Shown in pieces: positions 20,752 through 32,901 of a stretch of DNA of 64,000 bases (position 1 is its first letter; each line of letters begins with the position of its first letter). The notes beneath the pieces are model-generated. The model saw only the letters and a program-made list of their open reading frames with translations. It did no database searches and had not been told where the DNA came from. The DNA is from Bubalus kerabau (taxonomy: Eukaryota; Chordata; Mammalia; Artiodactyla; Bovidae). The stretch spans positions 123,765,697 through 123,829,696 of the forward strand of contig NC_073627.1 of the NCBI RefSeq assembly GCF_029407905.1, written 5' to 3'. Both the position numbers and the translations under genes were made by a program.

Positions 20752-22741
20752 ACTCTAAAGTTCTTACTTCTTCCTCAAATTTTCCAGAATACAGCACAGT
20801 AGAGGTAAATATTGACCTCCAATTTGGATTAGAGAACATTATTTTTAAAAAACACAAAATCAAACCCCTTTGAGTATCATTTGGTGTTTTGCAATGAAGA
20901 ACAAACATTTATAGGTTGGTAATTTGGCTTCTGTGCTGACTGTCTCCAGAAATATGACCAAGATTTTAATTAAGTAAGCCAATAACCACTTTCCTATTGC
21001 TAAAGACCTTGAGAGAAACATAAATCAGTACTTCCCCTTCCAAAGAGTTAAATAATGAAATATTACTTTAAAATACTGTATACAGCAATTTAAAATATAA
21101 GTTGGTACGTCTGTATGTACTAACATAGGACAAAGATTCATAGTACTGAGTAGAGAAAGAATTATTGTTGAAGAACAAAATTGCAATGATTCCATTTAGA
21201 GATTTAGATAAATCTATAATGTGCCTTTGCGGTAATATGAAAGTATGTATATATCATGATTTACTTCTGAGTATTAAGAATAATATTTGAAAGGATATAT
21301 AAAGTGTACAGCAAATGGCCCTTGTCTCTGGAAAATCAGAGTAGGAAAACGAAGTAAAAGGCAAGAATGTTTTCTGATTTTACTGTTTAGTCTTTTGTTT
21401 GCACCTTCTTAATAATTCTGTTCTTTTGTCTGCATCTTCTTAATAATTCTGTTCTTTTGTCTAACAAAGGAAAAAAGGAACATTCCCTCAATCATCCAAT
21501 TTAATGATGAACTATCGTATCCATACGGTTCATCTAAGTTTCTTGTGTTGTAAAAAGTGCATGATTCAAGACTGACCATAACACTGAAAACTACATATGT
21601 CTATGTGAAAACTGTTATTTAATTGGCACACTATCTTTTGTCATATGTCATATTTCTCATTCCTATTTGTGGTCATTGTAGTTTTCCATTGAACAGCCAA
21701 TAGTAACTCTGCCATGCTCCACACGACTTCCAAAGTGCAGAGTACAAGAGATGGACAGGAAACCCCACCAAAACCTCCCCTGGGAGCAAGACCACCTTTA
21801 TTACACAGTGAGTATTAATCTGTCCTAGGGTTTTAAAGAATAAGTCCTCATAACTACATTCTCTTGTGTATTTTAATAATTCTTTTCTTTTTAAAGTTTT
21901 TATGACATGTATACTCATCATCAGCCATTTTGTGGCCTTAACAAAGCATATAACGGGTTGCTCTAAACAGATAAGTAGAATCAATAACAATCCCCATGAG
22001 AATTATTCTCTCACTGTCTAAAAATGTCCAGTCTGTTGTTGAAATAAGTGAAATTTCACCAATTAGGGAGGACCAGCTGCTAATAAGGGCCTCCTTTGAA
22101 AGTGAACTGTGAACTCTCAGACATCTATGTGAAATCACTTTCCTGAGATAAATACTTTGAAAAGCTCCAACTGGCCCACAGAGTTGTTTTTGAGATCCTG
22201 AAAGCAGTTGAGAGTCTTAGACACCTTTGATTTAGTGAGGACGTGCTTCTCAAGAGAGCCCTACAAGGGACTAACAGAAGCAGAATAAGCAACAGAAGAA
22301 AGGCTTTCAGGTAATGACCAGTTACGGCCAAATCCAGCATTGCCCTGCCTAGAGCCGGGAGGAGCGGTTCTGTTCTATCAGGGAGCCATCAGTATCAGGT
22401 GGAGACAGTGTCATCCCCAGGGTTCTGGGCATGGAACAGGCAGTTCCCTAGAGAAAGGTGATTGATGTTAACCCTTAATCTTAGCACTGGAAGCAGCAGG
22501 CAGCATGTGTATACTGACAATGGGATCTGCATGTGTGCCCAGAATATCTACTGCCAGAGCTTTGGTAAAGAAGAGGGAGAAAAAAACAGGGTAATTATGG
22601 ATTTGGGCACTAAGGAAGGCAGAGGGCAGAGACTGGACTAGGCATTCTTCTCCTCATTAAGAAGTCACTGAAGGGTAAGGCCAAAGGGGGCTGGGAAGAA
22701 AATTTTAGAGAGTTCTAAAAAGAAAGTGTTACTTATTTCTT
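20752..22741. other. Unassigned sequence
   Basis: Apart from a short tandem repeat at 21391-21462, nothing is recognised. Minus-strand frames at 21673-22340 (66-105 residues) show no domain and no splice-supported structure. Confidence 0.45.
21391..21462. repeat. 31-bp tandem repeat, ~2.3 copies
   Basis: Unit begins TCTTTTGTTTGCACC at 21391 and recurs as TCTTTTGTCTGCATC at 21422 and TCTTTTGTCT at 21453. Units 1 and 2 differ at two bases over 31. Confidence 0.92.
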
Positions 22742-22883
22742 GTTGTTCAGTCGCTCAGTTGTGTCCAACTCTTTGCAACCCCATGGACTGGAGCACACCA
22801 GGCTTCCCTCTCCTTTACCATCTCCCGGAGCTTGTTCAAACTATTGTCCACTGAGCTGGTTATGCCATCTAATCATCTTATTA
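22742..22883 (-). mobile_element. BovB 3'-end fragment, antisense
   Basis: GTTGTTCAGTCGCTCAGTTG..CCCCATGGACTGGAGCAC..GAGCTGGTTATGCCATCTAATCATC is the antisense terminal ~140 bp of BovB. Too short to code. Confidence 0.85.
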
Positions 22884-24314
22884 ACTTAATTCTTAGTTAA
22901 CTTGAAAATGTAAACACAGAACTTCTTTCTGTCACTGACTGGATTCTTTTTCCCCTTTTAGAAATTAAAACCTAAGAACACTAAAGAGGGAAGGATACAC
23001 ACCTTCTGTCATCTGTTTTGCAAGTATCAGCATAACAATCAACCTGGGACACCTTTGTGTAGTTAGGATCAACTAGACATTGCATATTCCTTATCCCCGG
23101 GGCTCTACCAGGCAGAGAGAACAGTCCTGCAATTGACTGACCTCACACTTGTGGATGCGCAGTGACCCCGCTTGAATAATGTGACACCATAAAGCACCCC
23201 CTGGAAAGAACACCTCAGCCCACTAAACCTCCTGAAAAATATCTTTCCCAGAAATATACTCTCTCCTTTCAGACCCCATGCTTTTCAGAATGATGTCAAC
23301 TTATAACAGCTCCTTGACATTAATTACCACACCATCCTATAAGTTAAGCCCTCTGCAAAGCAGCTAAAGCTGTCAGGGAGGGTCCCATATTTTAATATCC
23401 ACTTACCTTGAAACTAAAGTGTCCCAAAAGATACTCACTTTCAGTCACTCCTTCCTTTTCAAACATTAGGAGGTAAGTGACCCCACCGTCAAATCCACAA
23501 ATTTTGATTAATTCCTTCCACTTAAAATGTTCCAATTTCTGCCAAGGTATGTGGTCTACAGACTGACAGCCTCATTAAGAGCTTATTCAAGGGCTTGATT
23601 ATACAGTTTGGGAAGTTTCTTGAGCCCTGGCAGTCTGAGGTATAGAATCTCCCTCCCATCTGCCCACTGCAGTAGCCTGTCTGATACCCAAAGGTGAATA
23701 GATTTCAGATTTCAGTAAAGTCAGTTCTCAGCCTGCACACAAGTTTTAGAAGCACCAGTTTCTGTCCTTAAGCATTCTCTCCAGGAGCACTGACATGCCT
23801 GCCCCATGTCACTTCTTCATAAGGGCTTCTCAGGGCTGAACAGAAGCAGAGGGCTCCACAGGCCCATGAAGGAAATGTGTGCTCAGAATCCTTGTCTGGA
23901 ACCGTGTCCCAAGGATGTTCCTATTAGTCAAAGCCAAAGATCAAAGACAGAGAATAAATGTAACTCACTCACTATGAATTTCTGAACAGGGTAAATGAGG
24001 ACAGAGGCCTATAAGAGAAGCACTATATTACTATCTACAAAGCATACCTTGTACCCCACTGACAAGCTTCCTCTTCAGTGGGAGCCAGGAAATGACCACA
24101 ATCATTTAACACTGCTAAGCTGAAGTTGTAGTCTTCCCTCCTAAGTAATTTGGTTCCTCCATGTTTCTTTGGGGTCAGTTATTTGGAAATTGGAAAGTAC
24201 TTTTCTAGTAAAACCATGTCAGTATGTTACTTAAGGTCTTAAAATAACTTGCCATCATCCTTTTAACCATGTCACTGTCGATGCTATCAACCTTTGGGAA
24301 TTAACCTTCAATCC
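22884..24314. other. Unassigned sequence
   Basis: Slightly more GC-rich than its surroundings, but no exon, CpG cluster or repeat recognised. Confidence 0.45.
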
Positions 24315-24450
24315 CAACAACAAATTATTACCCACATTTTCAGATTTAAAAAACAAACAAGCAAAAGCTGAGACATAAAGAGATAATCTTCCCAAAATCA
24401 CACAGTTAAAAAATAAGACTAAGCTAACATTGAAGTTAGGATTTGTCTAA
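24315..24450 (-). mobile_element. MIR SINE relic, antisense
   Basis: AACAAATTATTACCCACATTTTCAGA..GCTGAGACATAAAGAGATAATCTTCCCAAAATCACACAG follows the reversed MIR core order. Diverged, with a small A-rich insertion. Confidence 0.65.
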
Positions 24451-24689
24451 TCCTGTAGGAGAACTAATAACCATGATGCTCTACCCTCTCTTAAAATTAG
24501 TACTAAGAAAATTACCCTCCCAATAGGACTAGAGTGTCCACCACATATAAGGATGTCTGATGAAAAATGAATTGATTTCCACTTTGAAATGCCCAAGCCC
24601 CACATTCTTCTGATATTATCTCTAGAGTGAGAACAAAACCTCTCTTCCAAATTCTTCACAGTCCAACCCATTCCAGTCTCAGATCAGTA

Positions 24690-24960
24690 GCCATCTCTCT
24701 ATAATACTTCCCTAACCCCCTGCCCTGCTCATCAGACCAGGTTGCAGGGCCCACCTTTGTCCTTCACTCTTCTCTGGACTTACCTGGCCATGCTTACCCA
24801 CTGTATTATAAGCATCTCTCCCTTTTTTGTCTCTTCATTGGACTGTGTGCTTCCTGACAGCAGGGGCTGTGTGCTGTTTTTTTATTTGATCCCCAGTGAC
24901 ATATCTAGCAATGTACCACCTCTAACTGACTGGTCTTAATGGGTGAATGTTCCAAGGAGG
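24690..24960 (+). mobile_element. L2 LINE 3'-end relic
   Basis: GGACTGTGTGCTTCCTGACAG, AGGGGCTGTGTGCTG, TTGATCCCCAGTGACATATC and TTAATGGGTGAATG in order correspond to the L2 3' end ('TGAGCTCCTTGAGGGCAGGGACTGTG..ATCCCCAGC..GTTGAATGAA'). Confidence 0.7.
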
Positions 24961-25740
24961 TTGGGGAATCAGATGAGTGTGGGTACTAGCGTCTCCTGGA
25001 AGCCTTCTCCCCTAGGGATCCTGTTTGGTCCTAGATGGTCAGATTCCTTCTTTGCTTCTCAGACTCAAAGACCAATCTAAATCACTCCCATTGATATCCC
25101 TATACTAGCAAGGTTTTCCCACTCCCCTCTGTACCCTGTGGAAGGGTTACTGCAGCAGAGGAAAAGAGAACAGGAGGTGCCACACTGTCTCTTAAATGTC
25201 TCCACGTCATCTGTTAGAATTAGTCACATCACTCTGCCTCGGCACCGAGGGAGCTGGGAAGTCCAGCCTCCCCACATGCCTACAAAAAAGAGAACTGGAA
25301 ATGGGTAACCAGCACTGATGAAGCCTACCATAATCCAGAACCCAGACCTTTTCCTTCTTGGTTTGTTTTGACTCTGCAACCTAATCTTTAGATTACTTTT
25401 CAGAAAGTTAGGTAGCTACCAGCTGAAGAAACTTTCTTATTTGTTGAAAAACATAGAGGCAGCATGTATCCACCTTGCTTCCTTCTTAAATAAATTACTA
25501 TGATGGATATTTCCTCATAGAATTGAGAAGAAAAACCTTAAGTTAAAAGACTGGAACTGGTCCTTGACTGAGGTATTGAGAGGTCACTGAGAATACAAGT
25601 ATCACAGAGTAATGAAGTGCTTGGAGTCACCTGACTAGGACAGCCACTTTAATAAAAGGAAAAAAAATCACGAGTGATTTAATCTCATATAGCACTTTAG
25701 CACTTACAAAGCTTTTTTTTAATGGGGGTGGGGGCATAAG
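24961..25740. other. Unassigned sequence
   Basis: No repeat or exon recognised. Ends in an A/T- and G-rich stretch near 25710. Confidence 0.45.
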
Positions 25741-26370
25741 GTATGATTTTTTATTGTGATAAAATAGAAATAACATAATATTTACCATTCAGACCTTTTT
25801 AAAGCATACAGTGTAGTAGCACTAAGTACCTTCAAGACATTGCACAACCTTCAAGACATTGGACAGTATCTAGTTTCAGAACTTTTTCATCAATCCAAAT
25901 GGAAACCTCTGTCCATTAAACACTGTCCATTCCCCCTCTCCCTAGACCCTAAAAACCCTGAGTCTTCTTTATATCCCTATAGATTTTCCTATTCTGGATA
26001 TTTAACAGAAGTGGAAGTGATATATTAATAATATGTGGTGCTTTTGTTTTGTTTTGTTGCTGACTCCTTTTATTTAGCATATTTTCAAGATTTATCCATG
26101 CCGTATCATGTACTAGCACTTCATTCATTTTTGTTGCTGGACAGTACTCTGTTGTATGGATATATCGCATTTATTTACTTATTTATCACCTGATGGACAT
26201 TTGGGCTGTTTCCTCTTTTGGCTGTTGTGAATAGACTTGCTACAAACATTCACAGGCAAGGTTTTATTTGAACACCTATTTTTCTACTGTCTTGGGCACA
26301 CATCTAAGAGTGGAATTGCTGAGTCATACATTAACTCTATGCTTATTTGTTGAAGACTCTGTAAGCTTTT
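25741..26370 (-). mobile_element. Old L1 LINE 3' part, antisense
   Basis: TATTGTGATAAAATAGAAATAAC.. is the antisense 3' UTR. It is followed by ORF2 C-terminal phrases in reverse (ACAGTACTCTGTTGTATGG near 26141, CACCTGATGGACATTTGGG near 26187, AGAGTGGAATTGCTGAGTCATA near 26308). A small internal duplication repeats TTCAAGACATTG at 25831 and 25850. Confidence 0.85.
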
Positions 26371-26480
26371 TAACATTCATTATTATATTTAATCTTCCCA
26401 GCATCCCTGTGTAATGTACTACTATCTCCATTTTACAAATGAGGGACGTTCAAAGGCATTAAGTGAATCACCAAACTAAG
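26371..26480 (-). mobile_element. MIR SINE relic, antisense
   Basis: TTTAATCTTCCCAGCATCCC..CTATCTCCATTTTACAAATGAGGG is the reversed MIR core. Confidence 0.7.
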
Positions 26481-26959
26481 CCTTGATTTACCCTCCTATA
26501 ATAAGCACTTCATAAGACCACAGTGAAAACCAAAATGAGACAGATTTATATCTAGATATATTTTCCTCCACCTTAAAAATACGATGAGTCTTAAAATAGA
26601 ACATTCCATAACAGTGATAGAATATCACAGACTCCAGGATAAGAGAAATCCTCCTTAGCTTCTCTCTTCTCTTGCATGCATCATCAGTTTAATATTTAGG
26701 TCACTGGTTTTATAGGCTTCGAGAAGCTCTACCACATAGAGCTTATATAGAAAGTTTCAGAAAATGAAAAACACTTTAAATTAAAGCTAGGCCTGTTGTG
26801 ATTTTATATACATGAAGATGACTCTTTCCTTTCAAAGACAGAGAAGTGGTGGTGTGACTACATGAGTTGGGATGTACATAATGTCACAAAATGGCAAACA
26901 CAATGATATGAGAGATAGAGGAGAGAAGTGGGGATATCAGAACTCAGGGAATAGAACTT
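26481..26959. other. Unassigned sequence
   Basis: No repeat or exon recognised. Confidence 0.45.
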
Positions 26960-26973
26960 CCTCTTGCCTTCTT

Positions 26974-28167
26974 TTTTTTTTTTTTTTTAATTTTATTTTA
27001 TTTTTAAACTTTACATAACTGTATTAGATTTGCCAAATATCAAAATGAATCCGCCACAGGTATACATGTGTTCCCCATCCTGAACCCTCCTCCCTCCTCC
27101 CTCCCCATTCCATCCCTCTGGGTCGTCCCAGTGCACCAGCCCCAAGCATCCAGTATCGTGCATCGAACCTGGACTGGCAACTCATTTCATACATGATATT
27201 TTACATGTTTCAATGCCATTCTCCCAAATCTTCCCACCCTCTCCCTCTCCCACAGAGTCCATAAGACTGTTCTATACATCAGTGTCTCTTTTGCTGTCTC
27301 GTACACAGGGTTATTGTTACCATCTTTCTAAATTCCATATATATGCGTTAGTATACTGTATTGGTGTTTTTCTTTCTGGCTTACTTCACTCTGTATAATA
27401 GGCTCCAGTTTCATCCACCTCATTAGAACTGATTCAAATGTATTCTTTTTAATGGCTGAATAATACTCCATTGTGTATATGTACCACAGCTTTCTTATCC
27501 ATTCATCTGCTGATGGACATCTAGGTTGCTTCCATGTCCTGGCTATTATAAACAGTGCTGCGATGAACATTGGGGTACTCGTGTCTCTTTCCCTTCTGGT
27601 TTTCTCAGTGTGTATGCCCAGCAGTGGGATTGCTGGATCATAAGGCATGTCTATTTCCAGTTTTTTAAGGAATCTCCACACTGTTCTCCATAGTGGCTGC
27701 ACTAGTTTGCATTCCCACCAACAGTGTAAGAGGGTTCCCTTTTCTCCACACCCTCTCCAGCATTTATTACTTGTAGACTTTTGGATTGCAGCCATTCTGA
27801 CTGGTGTGAAATGGTACCTCATAGTGGTTTTGATTTGCATTTCTCTGATAATGAGTGATGTTGAGCATCTTTTCATGTGTTTGTTAGCCATCTTTATGTC
27901 TTCTTTGGAGAAATGTCTATTTAGTTCTTTGGCCCATTTTTTGATTGGGTCATTTATTTTTCTGGAGTTGAGCTGTAGGAGTTGCTTGTATATTCTCGAG
28001 ATTAGTTGTTTGTCAGTTGCTTCATTTGCTATTATCTTCTCCCATTCTGAAGGCTGTCTTTTCACCTTGCTAATAGTTTCCTTTGATGTGCAGAAGCTTT
28101 TAAGGTTAATTAGGTCCCATTTGTTTATTTTTGCTTTTATTTCCAATATTCTGGGAGGTGGGTCATA
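26974..28167 (-). mobile_element. Young bovine L1, 5'-truncated ~1.19 kb insertion
   Basis: Antisense L1 with a poly(A) (plus-strand T run from 26974), a complete 3' UTR and the ORF2 C-terminus. The 14-bp target duplication CCTCTTGCCTTCTT is perfect at 26960-26973 and 28168-28181. A perfect duplication, long T run and open reading frame mark it as one of the youngest insertions here. Confidence 0.96.
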
Positions 28168-28275
28168 CCTCTTGCCTTCTTGCAGTGCAAAGACAGTGGC
28201 TGAAAACTCCTGAGTCACTTCTGAAATCTGCCATTTAAACATATGGATAGTTTGGATGATCCGGCTCAAAATCAT
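27328..28275 (-). pseudogene. L1 ORF2p C-terminal fragment (open frame)
   Basis: A 315-residue minus-strand frame. Roughly the last 280 residues are L1 ORF2p downstream of the RT domain, beginning near YDPPPRILEIKAKINKWDLI and ending ..ILTHIYGI at the natural stop. The conserved cysteine motif C-x3-C-x7-H-x4-C is intact. The first ~36 residues come from unrelated flanking DNA that happens to stay in frame through the target duplication. Endonuclease and RT are absent, so the frame cannot support retrotransposition. It is open because the insertion is young rather than, on this evidence, selected. Confidence 0.85.
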
Positions 28276-28720
28276 CCATTTCTGAACACTGTCTCCTTCT
28301 CAGGGTCACATTGGTAGTGGGCTGGGGATCTAGAAGCCAGGTGTACACTTTGGGTCCCCAACTGCTGGCCTGTTAGCTGGAACTGAGGCAGCCTGGGCCA
28401 GTCAAATTCTGTTGTCTGGAAACTTGGAATTGGAATTCAGAAAATAGTTAAGCTCTGGATAGCCAAGACTATAATGTGAAAACTGGGCTGTGGAATAACC
28501 ATTTTCAGCCCTGCAGGTAAAGGAGCAGTCTTTTAAAAAGTACACAGAGACACAGAGAATCGACTGAACCAGTGGCACAAAAATAAAGAGATCAAGAGCA
28601 AAAGAAAGAGACAGAGGGCACTGTCTGATTTCTAGACCCACTCCCTTCTTGAAGACTTAGGATTCTGTGAGAACCCCTGTACTCTTGTCATAAACACCAT
28701 TTGGTTTAAGCTAGTTGGCA
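28182..28720. other. Unassigned sequence
   Basis: No repeat or exon recognised. Confidence 0.45.
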
Positions 28721-29015
28721 GACTGGCCAGCTGTTACCAAGCCAACCCCTTTCATTCAGGGCACACAGACAAATTCCATTCCCAGAATTCACTGCAGTTA
28801 GTTGTGGTCATGTGACCGGGCCCTGAATAATAAAATGGGAGAGGAAGTGATATTCTCTACTTTCAGAACTGGCAATAAAACCTCCCCTGTGATTCTCCAC
28901 TAGCACTCTTGCCTCATAGGCCAGTTAAAAGTCAACACTAGGGACAATAGCAGAAGTCTCCTGTTGACAATGTCAGCACCTCCTTAGCCTGAGGTCCTAA
29001 AAGAATGCTTGGAGC
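28721..29015 (+). mobile_element. Old mammalian repeat, LTR-like (unnamed)
   Basis: GCAGTTAGTTGTGGTCATGTGACC, GGAAGTGATATTCTC and CAATAAAACCTCCCCTGTGATTCTCC recall a common mammalian repeat whose core reads 'GTGGCCATGTGAC..AGAAGTGA..CACTTCC'. The stretch at 55050-55390 looks like a second member. Family name not determined. Confidence 0.45.
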
Positions 29016-29710
29016 AGCCAAGCCACTCTCACCAAGTAGACTTTACAAGCTCAAAGAAAAAATTCACCTTATGTTAAGATTTTACAGAGATTTCAGGCTC
29101 TAAGTGACATAATATCAAGCTTTATCTGAACAAATACAAGGCAGTTTCTTGTATACAAATACAAGTAGGTTTTTTTGAAACCTGCCATCGAAGAATCTTA
29201 AAACATCACACCTCCAGCATATCGCTTCTATTCAGTTGCTGTTTGTTAAAAAGGCTGAAGACCTTGGAAGAAACAGCTTGTGTGCCAGGCTCTGAAGCTT
29301 GCAGCAGAGGGCAGAGGTAAAGGACTCAATCCATAGAACGCCAAACAAGGCTAGCTCAGGTGACATCACACATACCTCTATTTGGACAGATATCCTTTGA
29401 ATGCTCTACCAGTTCTGAGAGTAATCAGCCACCCTCTCAGTCTCCCTATGGCTGTGCAAGTTAAAAGCAAGGGCTTTTCATGTAGAAACTTTGTGTTTCT
29501 GTTGAAGTCAGTACTGAAACATGTTTCCTTTCCAAATGACTCAGGCAGGTTTTCAAGATGGTCCATCCAATAACAATCTGCTCACTTACTGGAGTTCTAG
29601 AAAGGACTGACCAAAGAAAATGGCTTTATCAAAGAGCTATATTGACAGCTGATGTGCCTCTAACTATTTTGGAAGACATTCTTGAAAACAACAGTTCTAT
29701 ATGTGCAGTA
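29016..29710. other. Unassigned sequence
   Basis: Complementary ~63-residue frames at 29378-29573 have no recognisable product. Confidence 0.45.
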
Positions 29711-29975
29711 CGCAATGGCAACCCACTCCAGTACTCTTGCCTGGCAAATCCCATGGACGGAGGAGCCTGGTAGGCTGCAGTCCATGGGGTCGCTAGGAGT
29801 CGGACACAACTGAGTGACATCATTTTCACTTTTCACTTTCATGCATTGGAGAAGGAAATGGCAACCCACTCCAGTGTTCTTGCCTGGAGAATCCCAGGGA
29901 CGGCGGAGCCTTGTGGGCTGCCATCTATGGGGTCTCACAGAGTCAGACACGACTGAAGTGACTTAGCAGCAGCAC
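29711..29975 (+). mobile_element. Bov-A2 dimer SINE
   Basis: From CGCAATGGCAACCCACTCC through the CACTTTCATGCATTGGAGAAGG linker to GAAGTGACTTAGCAGCAGCA. Both monomers are well preserved, with few mismatches to the other copies. Confidence 0.94.
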
Positions 29976-30053
29976 CATGAATTCCTATTCTATCCCTGGG
30001 AGCAGTAACTCCTGTGGAAGAGAAAATGTAATGGATTTCGCAGGGTTATTAAC

Positions 30054-30153
30054 TTGGGCAAACTCTGAGAGATAGTGAGGGACAGGGACCCCTGGTGAGC
30101 TACCATCCATGGGGTCATGAAGAGTTGGACACAACTGAGCAACTGAACAACAA
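30054..30153 (+). mobile_element. BovB 3'-terminal ~100-bp insertion
   Basis: TTGGGCAAACTCTGAGAGATAG.. to GGACACAACTGAGCAACTGAACAACAA is the last ~100 bp of BovB. Flanked by CAGGGTTATTAAC (30041-30053) / CAGGGCTATTAAC (30154-30166), a 13-bp duplication with one mismatch. An extreme 5' truncation, but an independent insertion. Confidence 0.9.
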
Positions 30154-30166
30154 CAGGGCTATTAAC

Positions 30167-30669
30167 AACAAGAGGACATAGAAGGCAGATCTTCTTGACA
30201 TTATTTTACAAACCTAAGTGGCTTTCTGTACAAAAAAAAAATGTCTCTAGAAAAAATGTATTAAGTGCAGTGGAGCTCACTTCAAGACCAAGGGCTTGCT
30301 TTAAAAGGCATGTAGTTTTTGTAACATTTAAACTAACAGTCTTTGTTGTCTATAATATGTGTAAGATTGAAGGTGTGAGAGCTTCAATTCAGGGAAAGCA
30401 ATGAAAACATCTCACTTTTAGGTAATTTTATCAGTCTTTTAAGAACAGGGGAAAACTCCAAAATGTGGAAAATATTCAACATTAGGAACCTATTTAGGCA
30501 TCTGTTCTTTAGCAGTTGGGCCAAGACCCTGGGAGATTCTGAGCACATAAAATCAATCACCATCATCCCAACTGCAGCAGCCCCTTTCTCCAACTCTTTG
30601 GAAGTCCTACTTCACCCAAAATACACCACTTTTTTTGCTCACATTAAAATTCCACACAATTTACAAGCT
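30167..30669. other. Unassigned sequence
   Basis: No repeat or exon recognised. Confidence 0.45.
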
Positions 30670-30681
30670 AAGTATATGGAA

Positions 30682-32889
30682 TACTGAAATCAGATTGATT
30701 TTATTCTTTGCAGCCAAAGATGAAGAAGCTCTATACAGTCAGCAAAAACAAGACCGGGAGCTGACTATGGCTCTGACCATGAACTCCTTATTGTCAAATT
30801 CAGACTTAAATTGAAGAAAGTAGGGAAAACCACTAGACCATTCAGGTATGACCTAAATCAAATCCATCATGATTAAGCAGTGGGAGTGAAAAATAAATTC
30901 AAGGATTAGATCTGATAGACAGAGTGCCTAAAGAACTATGGACAGATGTCCATGACATTGTACAGGAGACAGGGAGCAAGAAAAAGAAATGCAAAAAGGC
31001 AAAATGATTATCTGAAGAGGCCTTACAAATAGCTGGGAAAAGAAGGGAAGCAAAAGGCAAAGGAGAAAGCAAAGATATACCCATCTGAATGCAGAGTTCC
31101 AAAGAATAGCAAGGAGAGATAAGAAAGCCTTCCTCAGTGATCAATGCAAAGAAATAGAAGAAAACAACAGAATGGGAAAGACTAGAGATCACTTCAAGAA
31201 AATTAGAGATACCAAGGGAACATTTCATGCAAAGATGGGCTCGATAAAGGACAGAAATTATATGGGCCTAACAGAAGCAGAAGATATTAAGAAGAGGTGG
31301 CAAGAATACACAGAAGAACTATACAAAAAAGATCTTCACAACCCAGATAAACACGATGGTGTGATCACTCACCTAGAGCCAGACATCCTGGAATGGGAAG
31401 TCAAGTGGGCCTCAGGAAGCATCACTACGAACAAAGCTGGTGGAAGTGATGGAATTCCAGTTGAGCCATTTCAAATCCTGAAAGATGATGCTGTGAAAGT
31501 GCTTCACTCCATATGCCAGCAAATTTGGAAAACTCAGCAGTGGCCATGGGACTGGAAAAGGTCAGTTTTTATTCCAATCCCAAAGAAAGGCAATGCCAAA
31601 GAATGCTCAACTACCACACATTTGCACTCATCTCACACTCTAGTAAAGTAATGCTCAAAATTCTCCAAACCAGGCTTCAGCAATATGTGAACTGTGAACT
31701 TCCAGATGTTCAAGATGGATTTTGCAAAAGCAGAGGAACCAGAGATCAAATTGCCAACATCCATGGGATCATCAAAAAAGTGAGAGAGTTCCAGAAAAAC
31801 ATCTACGTTTGCTTTATTGACTATAGCAAAGCCTTTGACTGTGTGGATCACAACCAACTGTGGAAAATTCTTAGAGATGGGAACTCCAGACTACCTGATC
31901 TGCCTCTTGAGAAATGTGTCTGCAGGTCAAGAAGTAACAGTGAGAACTGGACATGGAACAGCAGACTGGTTACACATCAGGAAAGGAGTACATCAAGGCT
32001 GTATATTGTCACCCTGGTTATTTAACTAATATGCAGAATATATCATGAGAAACGCTGGACTAGATGAAGCCCAAGCTGGATCCAGATTGCAGCAAGAAAT
32101 ATCAATAACCTCAAATATGCAGATGACACCACCCTTATGGCAGAGAGCAAAGAAGAACTAAAGAGCTTATTGATGAAAGTGAAAGAAGAGAGTGAAAAAG
32201 TTGGCTTAAAACTCAACTTTCAGAAAACTAATATCATGACATCTGGCCCCCTCACTTTATGGCAAATAGACAGGGAAACAATGGAAACAGTGACAGACTT
32301 TATTTGGGGGGGCTCCAAAATCACTGCAGATGGTGACTGCAGCCATGAAATTAAAAGCTGCTTGCTCCTTGGAAGAAAAGCTATGACCAACCTAGACAGC
32401 ATATTTAAAAAAGAGACATTACTTTGCCGACAAAGGTCTGTCTAGTCAAAGCTATGGTTTTTCCAGGAGTCATGTATGGATATGAGAATTGGACTATAAA
32501 GAAAGCTGAGCACCAAAGAACTGATGCACCTGAACTGTGGTGTTGGAAGAGACTCTTGAGAGTCCCTTGGACTGCAAGGAGATCCAACCAGTCCACCCTA
32601 AAGGGAATCAGTCCTGAATATTCATTGGAAGGACTGGTGCTGAAGCTGAAACTCTAATACTTTGGCCACGTGATGCGAAGAACTGACTCATTGGAAAAGA
32701 CCCTGATGCTGGGAAAGATTGAAGGTGGGAGGAGAAGGGGATGACAGAGGATGAGATAGTTGGATGGCATCACTGACTCAATGGACATGAGTTTGAGTAA
32801 ACTCCACGTGTTGGTGATGGACAGGGAGGCCTGGCGAGCTGCAGTCCATGGGGATCCAAAAAGTCGGACATGACTGAGTGACTGAACTG
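30682..32889 (+). mobile_element. BovB LINE, 2.2 kb, endonuclease end to 3' end
   Basis: Sense BovB starting at TACTGAAATCAGATTGATTTTATTC in the C-terminal endonuclease region. It runs through RT fingers (31172-31651 frame), motif A (CFIDYSKAFDCVDH, ~31810-31851), motif B-like KGVHQGCILSP (~31983-32015) and YADD (32116-32127) to the GAACTGA end. Target duplication AAGTATATGGAA at 30670-30681 and 32890-32901 is perfect. The coding frame is split into at least four pieces by small indels, so no functional protein is made. Confidence 0.95.
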
Positions 32890-32901
32890 AAGTATATGGA
32901 A

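Noticed and set aside
21673..22340. Cluster of minus-strand frames of 66-105 residues
   Set aside because: Different frames with no shared logic or recognised motif, and no exon-like boundaries that I could defend.
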